From CAYNFH01 sp964396385 (GTDB taxonomy: Bacteria; Armatimonadota; Chthonomonadetes; Chthonomonadales; CAJBBX01), in the NCBI GenBank assembly GCA_964396385.1, contig CAYNFH010000041.1:1-34400 (forward strand): DNA of 34,400 nucleotides, read 5' to 3'. The notes under the pieces were generated by a model that was not told where the DNA came from, searched no databases, and was given only the letters and a program-made list of their open reading frames with translations. Positions 7,670-16,798 of this stretch are shown in pieces. Both the position numbers and the translations under genes were made by a program. Every line of letters starts with the position of its first letter. Position 1 is the stretch's first letter.

Positions 7670-8890
7670 ATGCACGAACGCAAAAAGCTCTTTCGCCGCC
7701 AGGAGCGCGGCGGAGTCATCATCGGAGCGCTCTTCTTCACCTTGGTCATCTCCATTCTGCTCATGGGAGTGAGCTGGTTTGCCGTGTCCCATCAGCAGCG
7801 TGCCCAGTACGATTCGCGTTACGCGGCGGCGCTGGATCTGGCCGAGGCGGGAGTCAATTACGAGTTCCGCAAGATCTCAAACAATGTCGCCCAGGCGGAT
7901 ACCACGCCGCTGACCCAGAACACCCCGTTCCAGCTACCTGGGACCGCGTTCACGGTTCAGTGCGTCAACCGCGGCACCACGACGCCGTGGTCCGGTCCCG
8001 GTACCGACCTCGACGTGCTCTCCACCGGAACCGCCTCTGGCGTAAGCCGCATCGTGCGTTGCTCGGGCAAGGCGTTTACCTGGCAGGCCGACTTTGCTGT
8101 TTTCGGCATCCACAGCGTCGCCCTGGGGGGAAGCGCCAACGTTTATGGAGACGTGGGCACGGACGGCACTCTCTCCGGGAGCCAGAGCGAGATAAGCGGC
8201 AACGTGTACCTCTACGGACCGGGCGCAAGCTGGTCCGGCGGCACGGCATCCGCTTCGTACCCCAATGCCCTGAGCTGGCCCACCGTGGACCAGAAGGCGC
8301 TCGCTCTCTTTCCCAACAGCGGATCCACAGTCCCCGGCGGCATGGCGTACCTGGCCACGAACAACGACAACGCCAAGGCCGGCCTTCCCACCTCCGGCGC
8401 TACGCTTTCAGGGGGGGAGACCCTGGTAGGACCCGGCAATTACTACGTCACCGGCATCAATATGACCGGCAACCGGTCCATCACCTTCGATAATGCGAAC
8501 GGCGACATCAACATCTGGGTTGGCCCGGATGGCGGAGCCGGCAGCGTTACTCTGAAGGGTTGCACGGCCGCGGGCTCCACGGACATTACCCAGAGCGGCC
8601 ATCAGGTGAACATCTTTGTGGCGACCACCGGCGGCGTGGACATGAGGGGAACCAGCGCCATCTACGCCAACATCTACGCCTATAACACGGACTCGGCCGG
8701 CAACCCGTACGGCAGCGTTACCAACCACGGAACGCCGGACGTCTACGGGTCGGTGCTAGGGTACGACGTCACGCTCCAGGGGAACCCCGGCGTCCACTAC
8801 ATTCCGACCAACATCGAGCCCGTTATCACCAACTTTTTTGGATTTGACACCTCCTGGACCGAGGTGAATCCGCGACGAGCTGCATGGTGA
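7670..8890 (+). CDS. PilX-like minor pilin / pseudopilin (copy 2)
   Basis: ATG 7670 has GAAGGAAG about five bases upstream and gives a short, normal leader (MHERKKLFRRQERG). An upstream in-frame ATG at 7634 is less likely. The 406-residue product has the PilX-type helix VIIGALFFTLVISILLMG, the SHQQRAQYDSRYAAALDLAE segment and a repetitive Gly-rich body (GDVGTDG, VGPGNYYVTGI, GTPDVYGSV). The C-terminus carries GFDTSWTEVNPR. It is the closest relative of copy 3 at 20622, which has exactly the same length. The probable location is the inner membrane before assembly and then the pilus. A PilV-like gene follows 16 bases later behind a strong GAGGAGG site, so the two are probably co-transcribed. 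Confidence 0.75.
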   Translation: MHERKKLFRRQERGGVIIGALFFTLVISILLMGVSWFAVSHQQRAQYDSRYAAALDLAEAGVNYEFRKISNNVAQADTTPLTQNTPFQLPGTAFTVQCVNRGTTTPWSGPGTDLDVLSTGTASGVSRIVRCSGKAFTWQADFAVFGIHSVALGGSANVYGDVGTDGTLSGSQSEISGNVYLYGPGASWSGGTASASYPNALSWPTVDQKALALFPNSGSTVPGGMAYLATNNDNAKAGLPTSGATLSGGETLVGPGNYYVTGINMTGNRSITFDNANGDINIWVGPDGGAGSVTLKGCTAAGSTDITQSGHQVNIFVATTGGVDMRGTSAIYANIYAYNTDSAGNPYGSVTNHGTPDVYGSVLGYDVTLQGNPGVHYIPTNIEPVITNFFGFDTSWTEVNPRRAAW

Positions 8891-8906
8891 GAGGAGGACG
8901 AGATCG

Positions 8907-9353
8907 ATGAGAAGAGCATCCAACCACCGCGGTACCATGCTCATCGAGGCCCTAATAGGCAGCCTCCTGCTGTGCATTGGACTGATGGCCCTGGTCAATA
9001 CTTGGTACTTCTCGTTCCGTGTAACGGTGAATACAGATGATTACGCGATCGCGTACAACGTGGGGCGGTTCGCCATAGAGCGAATCAAGGCGTCCGGGTT
9101 TTCCGGTCCCGCGGAAGGGACCAGCACCACCTACTACGACGGCAACGAAAACGTGGTCTCTCAGCAGTCCGCCGCGCGCTTTACCGTTACAACCAGGGTA
9201 GTAAGCGACCTAGTGAAGTCTGGCGCCTGGGGCCAATCCGGGGCGGTTCCCGCAGACAACGCGCTCCGCACGGTGACCGTCACCGTCGCGCCCGCATCCG
9301 GGGGCCCGGCGCTCTACACCACCAGCACCTATCTTGCGAGGGCCGGGATATGA
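8907..9353 (+). CDS. PilV-like prepilin (copy 1)
   Basis: The 148-residue protein has a short basic leader and a class III prepilin signal, G then TMLIEALIGSLLLCIG, with Glu at +5 of the mature protein. The start ATG follows AGAGGAGGACGAG. The globular part (NTDDYAIAYNVGRFAIERIK...) resembles PilV/PulI-type minor pilins and is strongly similar to copy 3 at 19577, down to VVSDLVKSG, GQSGAVP and the ending TYLARAGI. The stop overlaps the start of the PilW-like gene by four bases (ATGA), a sign of translational coupling. The role is probably a minor pilin in the priming complex of a type IV pilus or type II secretion pseudopilus. Confidence 0.82.
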   Translation: MRRASNHRGTMLIEALIGSLLLCIGLMALVNTWYFSFRVTVNTDDYAIAYNVGRFAIERIKASGFSGPAEGTSTTYYDGNENVVSQQSAARFTVTTRVVSDLVKSGAWGQSGAVPADNALRTVTVTVAPASGGPALYTTSTYLARAGI

Positions 9354-9877
9354 AAACCAGAGGATTTACGCTGATGGAGGTGCTTATTGCGGCCACAGTC
9401 TCCGCGCTCCTGGGCGCCGGCCTCTGGACACTCATCCGGTCTAGCTACAACTCCCAGTGGGAGCTCCTGAACCAGAATACCGCCAACGCCAATGCCCGTC
9501 AGGCTATCGATCTGATAGTAGACGACGTGCGCGGCCTGAGTACTCTGGAAGCGGCTTCCGCCACGAGCGTTGCCTACACGGACAGCAGCGGCCACACTAT
9601 TCGCTACTGGCTGAACACGTCGGACAACACGCTGCGTAACACCATCGACAACGCGCCCACAGGCGGCACGCCGGTGGTCATGGGGGTTCAGAGCCTGGCG
9701 TTTACGTACTGGTCCTGGAACGGGACTACCTGGGTCTCCTCCAGCTCACCCGCTACTCTGACCCCTGTGGGACAGATCGACGTCTCCGCCACCGTCAACC
9801 TGTCCGGCGCCAGCCGGCAGGTCTTCAGCACCACCAAGCTGCGTCAGGTCCGTGAGAACAACGCCGCCGGCTTCTGA
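9350..9877 (+). CDS. PilW/PulJ-like prepilin (copy 1)
   Basis: The 175-residue protein begins MKTRG then FTLMEVLIAATVSALLG, a textbook prepilin cleavage site with Gly at -1, Phe at +1 and Glu at +5. The remainder (QAIDLIVDDVR, YTDSSGHTIRYWL, FTYWSWNGTTW) matches the PilW/PulJ group of minor pilins. The paralogue at 20037 shares the same motifs in order. It overlaps the PilV-like gene by four bases and is followed 15 bases later by another PilV-like gene. In this family PilV, PilW and PilX form the initiation complex at the pilus tip, which is the likely role here. Confidence 0.82.
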   Translation: MKTRGFTLMEVLIAATVSALLGAGLWTLIRSSYNSQWELLNQNTANANARQAIDLIVDDVRGLSTLEAASATSVAYTDSSGHTIRYWLNTSDNTLRNTIDNAPTGGTPVVMGVQSLAFTYWSWNGTTWVSSSSPATLTPVGQIDVSATVNLSGASRQVFSTTKLRQVRENNAAGF

Positions 9878-9892
9878 TTAAGCGCGCAAAGA

Positions 9893-10480
9893 GTGAGCAT
9901 GGAGCACCCGAGCGCCGATAATGTCACTAGCATGGAAACGGCGGAGCACCGAATGAGGCAGTGTGAAGCAGATGTGGGTGGAGATCCCAGAATATCCGGG
10001 GCCAGGGGCCAGTCATTTCCTCCGGCAAGGGTAATCCGGCGGCGGACACATTGCGGCTTTACCTATCTAGAGATGCTCGTCGCGGGGCTGCTCCTGACGA
10101 TTGGCGTGATGGCACTGTTCCAGGTGTGGGCCTTCTCCTACCATGTGAGTGCCAACACGTACAAGGACGCTATCGCCTACAACATGGGCCGACTGGCCGT
10201 GGAGCAGGTGAAGAGCCAGGGCTTCCCCAACGCGCCAGAGGGTACCGTTGACGTCTACTTCGACGCCGCCGAAAACGTGGTCCCATCCACTTCAGCAAAG
10301 GCCATGTACCACGTCACCACCAGCATCGTGAGCGATAAGGTCACTGGCGGCACGCCCGGTCAGGCGGGGGCGGTGCCGGACAACGCGGCCAACCGATCCG
10401 TGGACGTCACGGTGCGCGACACCGCCACCGGATCGACGCTCTACTCCACCCACACCCGGCTCGTCCGGGGCGGCATCTAG
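9893..10480 (+). CDS. PilV-like prepilin (copy 2) with long leader
   Basis: The signal segment CG then FTYLEMLVAGLLLTIGVMAL has Gly at -1 and Glu at +5. The body (AYNMGRLAVEQVKSQGF, GTVDVYFDAAENVV, TRLVRGGI) is PilV-like and paralogous to the genes at 8907 and 19577. The start is uncertain: GTG 9893 gives a leader of more than 50 residues, ATG 9953 one of about 34 residues, and neither has a convincing ribosome site. A long leader would be unusual for a minor pilin, so a downstream start or a 5' extension by rearrangement is possible. The PilZ gene starts four bases after the stop, so both are probably in the same operon as the preceding genes. Confidence 0.75.
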   Translation: MSMEHPSADNVTSMETAEHRMRQCEADVGGDPRISGARGQSFPPARVIRRRTHCGFTYLEMLVAGLLLTIGVMALFQVWAFSYHVSANTYKDAIAYNMGRLAVEQVKSQGFPNAPEGTVDVYFDAAENVVPSTSAKAMYHVTTSIVSDKVTGGTPGQAGAVPDNAANRSVDVTVRDTATGSTLYSTHTRLVRGGI

Positions 10481-10484
10481 GCGC

Positions 10485-10973
10485 ATGTCAGAGCAGCGAG
10501 TCGCCAGACGGTATGCTGTCTCCTGGCTGGTGTACCTCAAGGTGCACGGCCGGCAGGTGCCGGCGCGCACGGTGAATATCTCCCTAACAGGTGTCCGCTT
10601 CCGAACGCGGCATCGCCTGAAGGTAGGCGATACGCTCGAGGTAGACGTGCTGCCCACCTTCCGTACCTTCTTCCGGTGCCGCATTTTGATCACGTATGCC
10701 GCGAAGGACGGTTCCCTCTGGGGAACGGAGAACTGCTATGGCGCGCAGTTCAAGCAGATGTCTCCCCGCGACCTGGAGCTCCTCCAGACAAGCCTCGACG
10801 CCCTCCGCAGGGCTTCAAACCAGCCCGAAGAGCCCACGGACTTCAGCGTAGAGGGAGCCCCTGAGCCGGAGGAGCCAGGGGCTTTCCCCGCACGTGTGGC
10901 CTTCGGCCCCCCTGACTCCGCCGACGGCGAGCCGTCTGGGGGCTCCGCTTCGCCTATCTCCTTCCCCTTCTAG
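10485..10973 (+). CDS. PilZ-domain protein (copy 1), c-di-GMP binding
   Basis: The 162-residue protein opens with QRVARRY, the RxxxR switch motif, and continues to NISLTGVRF, the (D/N)xSxxG motif, together forming the c-di-GMP site of PilZ domains. CYGAQF closes the barrel. After about residue 105 a disordered acidic, Pro/Gly-rich tail follows that the paralogue at 21963 lacks. Its DNA contains two strong inverted repeats (AGCCCCTG/CAGGGGCT at about 10857-10884, and CCCCC/GGGGG at about 10909-10943). The gene directly follows the pilin genes, so c-di-GMP probably tunes the function or expression of this pilus. Confidence 0.85.
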   Translation: MSEQRVARRYAVSWLVYLKVHGRQVPARTVNISLTGVRFRTRHRLKVGDTLEVDVLPTFRTFFRCRILITYAAKDGSLWGTENCYGAQFKQMSPRDLELLQTSLDALRRASNQPEEPTDFSVEGAPEPEEPGAFPARVAFGPPDSADGEPSGGSASPISFPF

Positions 10974-11434
10974 ACGAGTAAGCTGGGCAGCACTTGCTTC
11001 AGGACAAGGGCTATCCGGCCGGCCTGTTCTTGGTAGCCTCCTGCGCCACGCCGGACGAATAGACGTAGATGCTCGATCGCTTGCAGGTCATACGGCCACC
11101 AGTGTACAATCTTCGTAATGCACCGGACTTCCGCGCGCACATCATAATGGGCCTGTCCCTGTACGGCACCTCTTTGTCGCGCGTGCGGGGACGGTCGCCT
11201 CGAAACTCACCACGCGTTCCTCGGTGATGCGGCCTCCGCCGCGCAGTTCCCGCTAGGAATACCGGAATTTCGAGTCGGCCCCTGTATCAGTGGTCGACCT
11301 GGAACACTCTTAATCTCGTGGCTATCTAACGAGGAGAGTCTGGGCTGCGCCTGAGACTGCCAGTTGCATGTCCGCCTGATACCAGGTGCCCAGGGCGCAT
11401 AAAACCGAACCGCTTTGTAAGGAGATACTCTGGC
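10974..11434 (+). other. 461-base gene-free region upstream of the glycan cluster
   Basis: No convincing gene is seen between the PilZ stop and the GTG at 11435. It contains one promoter-like site (annotated separately) and a clear ribosome site, AAGGAGAT, about 9 bases before the GTG. No strong terminator hairpin with a T-run was found. The space marks a break between the first pilus cassette and the glycan cluster. Confidence 0.5.
11081..11110 (+). promoter_or_regulatory. Candidate sigma70-type promoter for the glycan cluster
   Basis: TTGCAG (11081-11086) and TACAAT (11105-11110) are separated by 18 bases. The -10 box is a five-of-six match to TATAAT and the -35 is weaker. It would give a leader of about 320 bases before the GTG at 11435. 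It is the best match in the gap, but the identification is by eye only. Confidence 0.35.
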
Positions 11435-14017
11435 GTGATTGCCCTCGAAGCCAATCCGCAGGCCCCCCACACCGTACCGTTTCCGCCGTGCCGTGAGCGC
11501 ATCCGTGCGAGCGGAAGGTTCTTTCACCGCCAGGGCTCCAAGTACCGCGTGTGCGGCATGACCTACGGTCCTTTTGCCCCGAACGATCGTGGCGAGCCAT
11601 TCCGTCCCGCCAGCATCGTACGGGACGACCTGGAGCGGATGCAGTCCATCGGCGTCAACTCGCTGCGGACCTACTACGTGCCTCCGGACTGGTTCCTGGA
11701 CATCCTCGACGAGCAGGGCATCACCGCGCTGATAGATATCCCCTGGTCCAAGCACCTCTGCTTCTTGGACAGTGAGGACGCGCAGCGCCAGGCGCGTCGA
11801 GCCGTACGAGAGGCCGCAGAGCGCGGGAGCAGCCATCCGTCGGTCCTGGCCTACAGCATAGGCAACGAGATCCCCGCCAGCATCGTGCGGTGGCACGGGG
11901 CGCAGCGCGTGGAGCGGTTTCTCGCGGAGCTGATGGACGTAGCGAAGCAGGCGGACCCAGAAGGCCTGGTCACCTATGCCAACTATCCGTCCACCGAGTA
12001 TCTGGACCTCTCCTTCCTGGACTTCTCAACCTTCAACGTCTACCTGCACGACCCGGAAGAGTTTCGGCGCTATCTGCTGCGGCTCCAGAACCTCGCCGGT
12101 GAGCGTCCCCTGCTGCTCGGCGAGATAGGAATGGACACACTCCGGCACGGTGAAGAGGAGCAGGCCGTCTTCCTGGAGGGTCATCTTCGCGAGGCGACGC
12201 TCCAGGGCCTTGCGGGCGCCTACGTCTTCTCCTGGACGGACGATTGGTTCACGGGCGGTTACCAGATCGAGGATTGGGCGTTCGGCATCACGGACGCCGA
12301 CCGGGGTGCAAAACAGGCCTGCTTCGGCGTGCGGCGGGTCTACACGGCTTCCCCGGCCGCCCTGCTCTCCGAGGCTCCGCGCGTATCCGTGGTCGTCTGC
12401 TCGTACAATGGGGCCCCGACCCTGGATCAGTGCCTCCGCTCGCTGCTTGAGCTGGACTATCCGGACTACGAAGTCCTGCTGGTAGACGACGGTTCCACGG
12501 ATGGTACTCGGGAGATCGCGGCGCGGTATCCGCATGTCAAGTACATCTACCAGCCAAACCGGGGCTTGAGCGTGGCGCGCAACGTTGGCTGGGCCAACTC
12601 TACCGGCTCCATGGTCGCCTATACGGACTCGGACTGCTTCGCAGACCCGGACTGGCTCACCCATCTGGTGTATCAGCTTCAGAAGACCGGCGCGGCCGGA
12701 GTAGGAGGACCGAACGTTACGCCCGATGACGGACCGCTCGCCGCGTGCGTTTCGGCCTCACCCGGCCAGCCCACGCACGTGCTTGAGAACGATCAGACCG
12801 CGGAGCACATACCGGGCTGCAACATGGCGTTCACGCGGCAAGCGCTTGAGGCCATTGGCGGCTTCAACGCGCAGTACTGCAAAGCCGGCGACGACGTAGA
12901 CCTTTGCTGGCGGCTTCAGCAAGCCGGGTTCTGGATCACCTTCGCACCCGGCGCCACCGTCTGGCACCATCGCCGGCAGGATGCCCGCAGGTATCTGCGG
13001 CAGCAGGCGGGATATGGAGAGGCGGAAGGGCTGCTCTGGTTTGAACACCCGGCTCGCTTCAACCTCCGGGGCGAAGGGCGATGGCGGGGCACGCTCTATG
13101 GCGGCACTGCTTCCGGCATCCGGTTCGGCCGTCCCATTGTGTTTCGCGGCGCGTTTGGCGCCGGGCTGTTCCAGACCCTGTACCAGCCCGGACAGTCTCA
13201 CTGGGCTCTGCTGCCCTCCTCTATGGAGTGGCACATTGCGGCGGCGATCCCGCTCATGCTCGGTACGTTCTGGCGGCCCCTCTGGTGGATATGCGCTGCA
13301 ATGCTGGCCCTCTCTGCAGCCGTAGCGGCCATTCGCGCCTGGCAGGCTCCGCTGCCCCGGAAGTATCGCTGTCTCCGCTCGCGGGCGCTCGTGTTGGGTC
13401 TGTCATACGTCCAGCCTTTGGTTCGCTCCTGGTGGCGCTACCGCACACGCCTCTTTCCGCCCAACATTCCGCCCATCAAGGAGGAGGTCATCTTCGATGG
13501 GCCGGAACCGTTCCCCGTCTCCGGGCGGCTTTGCCTGCAGTACTGGGACGAGAAGTGGCGAGACCGGACGGAGCTTCTCCACGCCGTTGTGGACTATCTG
13601 ACCAATCACCGATGGGCCGTCAAGGTGGACACTGGATGGTCGGATTGGGACCTGGAAATCTTCTGCCATCCATGGACCGTGCTCCAGGTCTGCTCCGCGC
13701 AGGAGGACCATGGGAGCGGCCGGCGCCTTATTCGGCTCCGGTACCGGCTCAGACCAACACACTACACTCTGGTACTGTTCTCGGCAATGATGGCCGTCGT
13801 TACGCTGGCAGTGGCGCTTCGGTCGCCGTATGCAGCGGCGACGGCGGCAATGGCGCTGACCGCGTGCTTGGGCTTGTGGGCGAGGGGCATAAACCTGGCC
13901 GGGAAGGCCACGGGACTCGTAGCCACCCTTGCCCGCGGGATGGAGATGAGCGCTGTCGATCCGACGCCTACCGGCCGGCGCAGTGCGCTGCGCAGGGAAA
14001 CCATCCAGTCCAGCTAG
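11435..14017 (+). CDS. Glycoside-hydrolase-like TIM barrel fused to GT2 glycosyltransferase
   Basis: Start GTG 11435 with AAGGAGAT upstream. Residues 20-310 form a GH2/GH5-like TIM barrel with SIGNEIP (acid/base Glu145) and LLLGEIGMD (candidate nucleophile Glu230), so both retaining-hydrolase carboxylates are present. Residues 316-545 are a GT2 glycosyltransferase: VSVVVCSYNG, LLVDDGSTDGT, the DSD nucleotide-sugar motif (398-400), GCNMAFTR and GDDVDLCWRLQQAGF. Two or three membrane helices follow (about 600-640), then a soluble domain and a final hairpin of helices near 775-815. The protein would sit in the inner membrane and add (and perhaps trim) a sugar on a lipid- or protein-linked glycan. 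It is first in a run of four closely spaced genes with an ABC exporter. The substrate is unknown. Confidence 0.82.
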   Translation: MIALEANPQAPHTVPFPPCRERIRASGRFFHRQGSKYRVCGMTYGPFAPNDRGEPFRPASIVRDDLERMQSIGVNSLRTYYVPPDWFLDILDEQGITALIDIPWSKHLCFLDSEDAQRQARRAVREAAERGSSHPSVLAYSIGNEIPASIVRWHGAQRVERFLAELMDVAKQADPEGLVTYANYPSTEYLDLSFLDFSTFNVYLHDPEEFRRYLLRLQNLAGERPLLLGEIGMDTLRHGEEEQAVFLEGHLREATLQGLAGAYVFSWTDDWFTGGYQIEDWAFGITDADRGAKQACFGVRRVYTASPAALLSEAPRVSVVVCSYNGAPTLDQCLRSLLELDYPDYEVLLVDDGSTDGTREIAARYPHVKYIYQPNRGLSVARNVGWANSTGSMVAYTDSDCFADPDWLTHLVYQLQKTGAAGVGGPNVTPDDGPLAACVSASPGQPTHVLENDQTAEHIPGCNMAFTRQALEAIGGFNAQYCKAGDDVDLCWRLQQAGFWITFAPGATVWHHRRQDARRYLRQQAGYGEAEGLLWFEHPARFNLRGEGRWRGTLYGGTASGIRFGRPIVFRGAFGAGLFQTLYQPGQSHWALLPSSMEWHIAAAIPLMLGTFWRPLWWICAAMLALSAAVAAIRAWQAPLPRKYRCLRSRALVLGLSYVQPLVRSWWRYRTRLFPPNIPPIKEEVIFDGPEPFPVSGRLCLQYWDEKWRDRTELLHAVVDYLTNHRWAVKVDTGWSDWDLEIFCHPWTVLQVCSAQEDHGSGRRLIRLRYRLRPTHYTLVLFSAMMAVVTLAVALRSPYAAATAAMALTACLGLWARGINLAGKATGLVATLARGMEMSAVDPTPTGRRSALRRETIQSS

Positions 14018-14027
14018 CTGCCATCCG

Positions 14028-15809
14028 ATGATCCAAAAGCGACTGCTCAGATACGTTTGGCCTCACTGGCGTGGACTGTCAACAGTCCTGGCCGCCATGG
14101 CGCTCTCTGTCGCCCTGGAGGTGCTCAAACCGTGGCCTATCAAACTGATGGTCGACCAAGTGCTCGGTGGAAAGCCGCTTCCGCCGAGCACTGCCAGACT
14201 GATCGGCTCGCTGCCAGGAGCGCAGGGAGCCCATGGACTGCTCCTGTGGGTCTGCGCTGCCACCGTGCTTATCTTCGTAGTAGGTACGGCAATCTCGATG
14301 ATAAGTACCGTTGCGTCTGTCCTGGTTGGACAGCGCATGACCTTTGGTCTGGGCGCGGACCTGTTCCTGCACATGCAGCGCCTTTCACTTCTCTTCCATG
14401 CCAAATCGGAAGTAGGGGACAACGCGAGCCGGATCACCACCGATTCGTACTGCGTACAGACGCTGGTGATCGACGCGCTCCTGCCGGCGATCCAGGCGGC
14501 GGCAACTCTCGTGGCCATGTTCGCGATTATGTGGCGCCTCCAGCCTGAGATGGCACTGCTCTCTCTGACCGTAGTTCCCTTTCTGGCGCTGGCCATCCGG
14601 ATCTCTGGCCGGCCCATGAAGCGCAGGTCGAGAGAGCGAAGGAACCTGGAGGGGAAACTGATCTCGCTGGTGGAACAGGCGCTGTCCTCCATCCCCGCCG
14701 TCCAGGCATTTACGCGCGAGGAGGCAGAGCACGCTCGCTTTCGTAGTTATGCGGACGAGGCAGTGGTCGCTTACCACCGCAGTACTCTGGCGAGCCTGTG
14801 GTTCAGGCTGCTGGTCGGCCTGGTCACTTCCCTTGGGACTGCAGGCATCATGTGGCTCGGCGCCAGTTACGCACTCGACGGCAAGATGACGGTCGGTACG
14901 GTACTCGTCTTCCTGTCCTATCTGTCCGCCCTCTACGCCCCTCTCAATACCATCACCTACACGGCCGCAACAATCCAGGGAGCGGCCGCAGAAGCCGACA
15001 GGGTCATGGAGATCCTGAACACCGCCTCTGACGTGCAGGACGCGCCGGATGCCAGAGAAGTTACGGTCAAGGGTGAGGTGCGATACGAGGGAGTGACATT
15101 CTGCTACCTCTCCCGGCAGCCGGTGCTGTCGGACATAACACTAACAGCGGGAGTAGGAGAGACAGTTGCCGTCGTGGGCCCAACCGGCGCGGGCAAGACG
15201 ACGCTCGTGAACTTGCTTGTCCGTTTCTTCGATCCGGCTGGCGGGCGCATCCTGATAGACGGCATTGACATCCGCAAGATCCGCGTGCGGTGCCTGCGAC
15301 AGCAGATCGCAATGGTGCTACAGGAGCCGTTTATCTTTCCGTTGACGATAGCGGAGAACATTGCATACGGCAAACCGGACGCGACACGAGACGAGATCAT
15401 CGCGGCCGCAGAGGCCGCAAACGCCGATGCGTTCATCCGGCGGCTGCCCGAAGGCTACGACACCATCGTCGGCGAGCGCGGCGCGACGCTCTCGGGCGGC
15501 GAAAAGCAGCGCATTGGCATTGCTCGGGCGTTCATCAAGGATGCGCCCATCCTCATCCTGGATGAGCCGACCTCTTCGCTGGATGCGGCCACGGAAGCGC
15601 TGCTGCTCGACGCTCTGCACCGCCTGACAATTGGGCGCACCACGTTCATCATCGCACACCGCCTCTCGACGATCCGTCAGGCCGACCAGATAATCGTGCT
15701 GAACCGGGGCCGGATCGCGGAGCAGGGGCGGCACACTGACCTCCTGCGGAAGGATGGCCTCTACGCGGATCTGTATGAGCGCCAGATGGGATTGGCGAGG
15801 CACGGATGA
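14028..15809 (+). CDS. MsbA-type ABC exporter, fused permease-ATPase
   Basis: ATG 14028 (MIQKRLLRYVWPHWRG) is preferred over an upstream in-frame codon because it starts ten bases after the previous stop and gives the usual 593-residue half-transporter. Residues 1-320 carry six membrane helices of the type-1 exporter fold. The ATPase follows with Walker A GPTGAGKTT (about 383-391), Q-loop VLQEPF, signature LSGGE, Walker B ILILDEP and the H-loop IIAHRLST. The family moves lipids, lipid-linked glycans, peptides or drugs outward. The flanking glycosyltransferases suggest a glycan or glycolipid cargo. Its last bases overlap the next start (ATGA). Confidence 0.92.
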   Translation: MIQKRLLRYVWPHWRGLSTVLAAMALSVALEVLKPWPIKLMVDQVLGGKPLPPSTARLIGSLPGAQGAHGLLLWVCAATVLIFVVGTAISMISTVASVLVGQRMTFGLGADLFLHMQRLSLLFHAKSEVGDNASRITTDSYCVQTLVIDALLPAIQAAATLVAMFAIMWRLQPEMALLSLTVVPFLALAIRISGRPMKRRSRERRNLEGKLISLVEQALSSIPAVQAFTREEAEHARFRSYADEAVVAYHRSTLASLWFRLLVGLVTSLGTAGIMWLGASYALDGKMTVGTVLVFLSYLSALYAPLNTITYTAATIQGAAAEADRVMEILNTASDVQDAPDAREVTVKGEVRYEGVTFCYLSRQPVLSDITLTAGVGETVAVVGPTGAGKTTLVNLLVRFFDPAGGRILIDGIDIRKIRVRCLRQQIAMVLQEPFIFPLTIAENIAYGKPDATRDEIIAAAEAANADAFIRRLPEGYDTIVGERGATLSGGEKQRIGIARAFIKDAPILILDEPTSSLDAATEALLLDALHRLTIGRTTFIIAHRLSTIRQADQIIVLNRGRIAEQGRHTDLLRKDGLYADLYERQMGLARHG

Positions 15810-16798
15810 GCGACAGTGAATGCGAATGCTGCGGGACGGAAGTCTCGTCCGTCGAGACACTGCCGGTAGAGGACCTGCTCAGGCAGGCGCTTGTCGGCCG
15901 CGGGTTCTCCGGTCTCGAAGTGCGTGTGGTGCGGCGCGAGGGGAACGTTTACAGCAGCACCTTCCAAACCGACGTGGTCGTCTGTCGCATCAATGGCGTC
16001 GAGCGACGTCTGCTGGTCAAGTGGGGTAGCGGCCACACGGATGAGGTGTACGGCCATAAGGGAGGCGTTCCGTATGAGGCGATGGTCTACCGGCACTTGC
16101 TCCAACCGATGCACACGTCGACGCCGCCGTACTATGGCTCCTGTACTGTCGAAGGGACAGATGCAACCTGCCTGTTTATCGAGTATCTCGCCGGCGCCAT
16201 CCGGGTTAACAAGATGCCCGTGCTGGACGCGATGGAGTGGGCGGCCACCTGGGTGGGTCAGTTCCACGGTTCCAATGAGGTGCGGGCCGGAGCACCGGAG
16301 CTTGAGTTCCTCAACCATTACGACGGAGACTATTACCTGGGGTGGGCACAGCGGACTTGCGAGCTGGCGGGCGATCTGCATTCTCGGCATCCATGGCTTC
16401 GCACGTTGTGCGCCGGGTTTGGAGAGGTACTGCCGCTGCTGCTGCACAACCCCCCGACGGTCGTGCACGGAGAGTACACGCCGGCCAACGTGTTGATCCG
16501 CGAGGGGACGGTACATCCGGTGGACTGGGAGTCTGCCGCTGTCGGCGCGGGTGAAGTGGACCTGGTCATGCTGACCGCAGACTGGTCCCCGGAGGTAGAG
16601 CGGCGCTGCGTTGACGCGTACGTATGCGCCCGATGGGGAGCTGCTCCGCCAGCGGATCTTGAGAGACGTCTCGATTGCGCGCGCCTTTACGTCGGGTTCC
16701 GCTGGCTCGGTGACCGCGCGGAGTGGACTCATGACCCCGCGAGCGCATGGGTATACCGGACTGTCCAGTCGGCCGGTGAGCGGCTGGAACTGATCTAG
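15806..16798 (+). CDS. Aminoglycoside-phosphotransferase-fold kinase (APH family)
   Basis: The 330-residue protein shows the APH/choline-kinase fold: the ATP-binding lysine in LLVKWGSG (Lys72), the catalytic loop HGEYTPANVL (221-230, with Asn228) and the metal-binding Asp in PVDWESA (Asp240). The usual catalytic Asp of HGD is Glu223. The N-terminus has a Cys-rich stretch (ECECCG) of unknown role. The gene overlaps the ABC exporter by four bases and is followed without a gap by a GT-B-like gene, so it is locked into this operon. It more likely phosphorylates a sugar or a glycan intermediate than an antibiotic, but the substrate cannot be read from the sequence. Confidence 0.8.
   Translation: MSDSECECCGTEVSSVETLPVEDLLRQALVGRGFSGLEVRVVRREGNVYSSTFQTDVVVCRINGVERRLLVKWGSGHTDEVYGHKGGVPYEAMVYRHLLQPMHTSTPPYYGSCTVEGTDATCLFIEYLAGAIRVNKMPVLDAMEWAATWVGQFHGSNEVRAGAPELEFLNHYDGDYYLGWAQRTCELAGDLHSRHPWLRTLCAGFGEVLPLLLHNPPTVVHGEYTPANVLIREGTVHPVDWESAAVGAGEVDLVMLTADWSPEVERRCVDAYVCARWGAAPPADLERRLDCARLYVGFRWLGDRAEWTHDPASAWVYRTVQSAGERLELI

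Noticed and set aside
11207..11896. Minus-strand gene in the 10974-11434 gap extending into the GH-GT2 gene
   Set aside because: Most of it is antisense to the well-supported plus-strand gene, and the translation shows no domain.
15806..16798. Antibiotic resistance gene (aminoglycoside phosphotransferase)
   Set aside because: Only the fold matches. The gene is translationally coupled to an exporter and glycosyltransferases, so a biosynthetic kinase is more likely than resistance.
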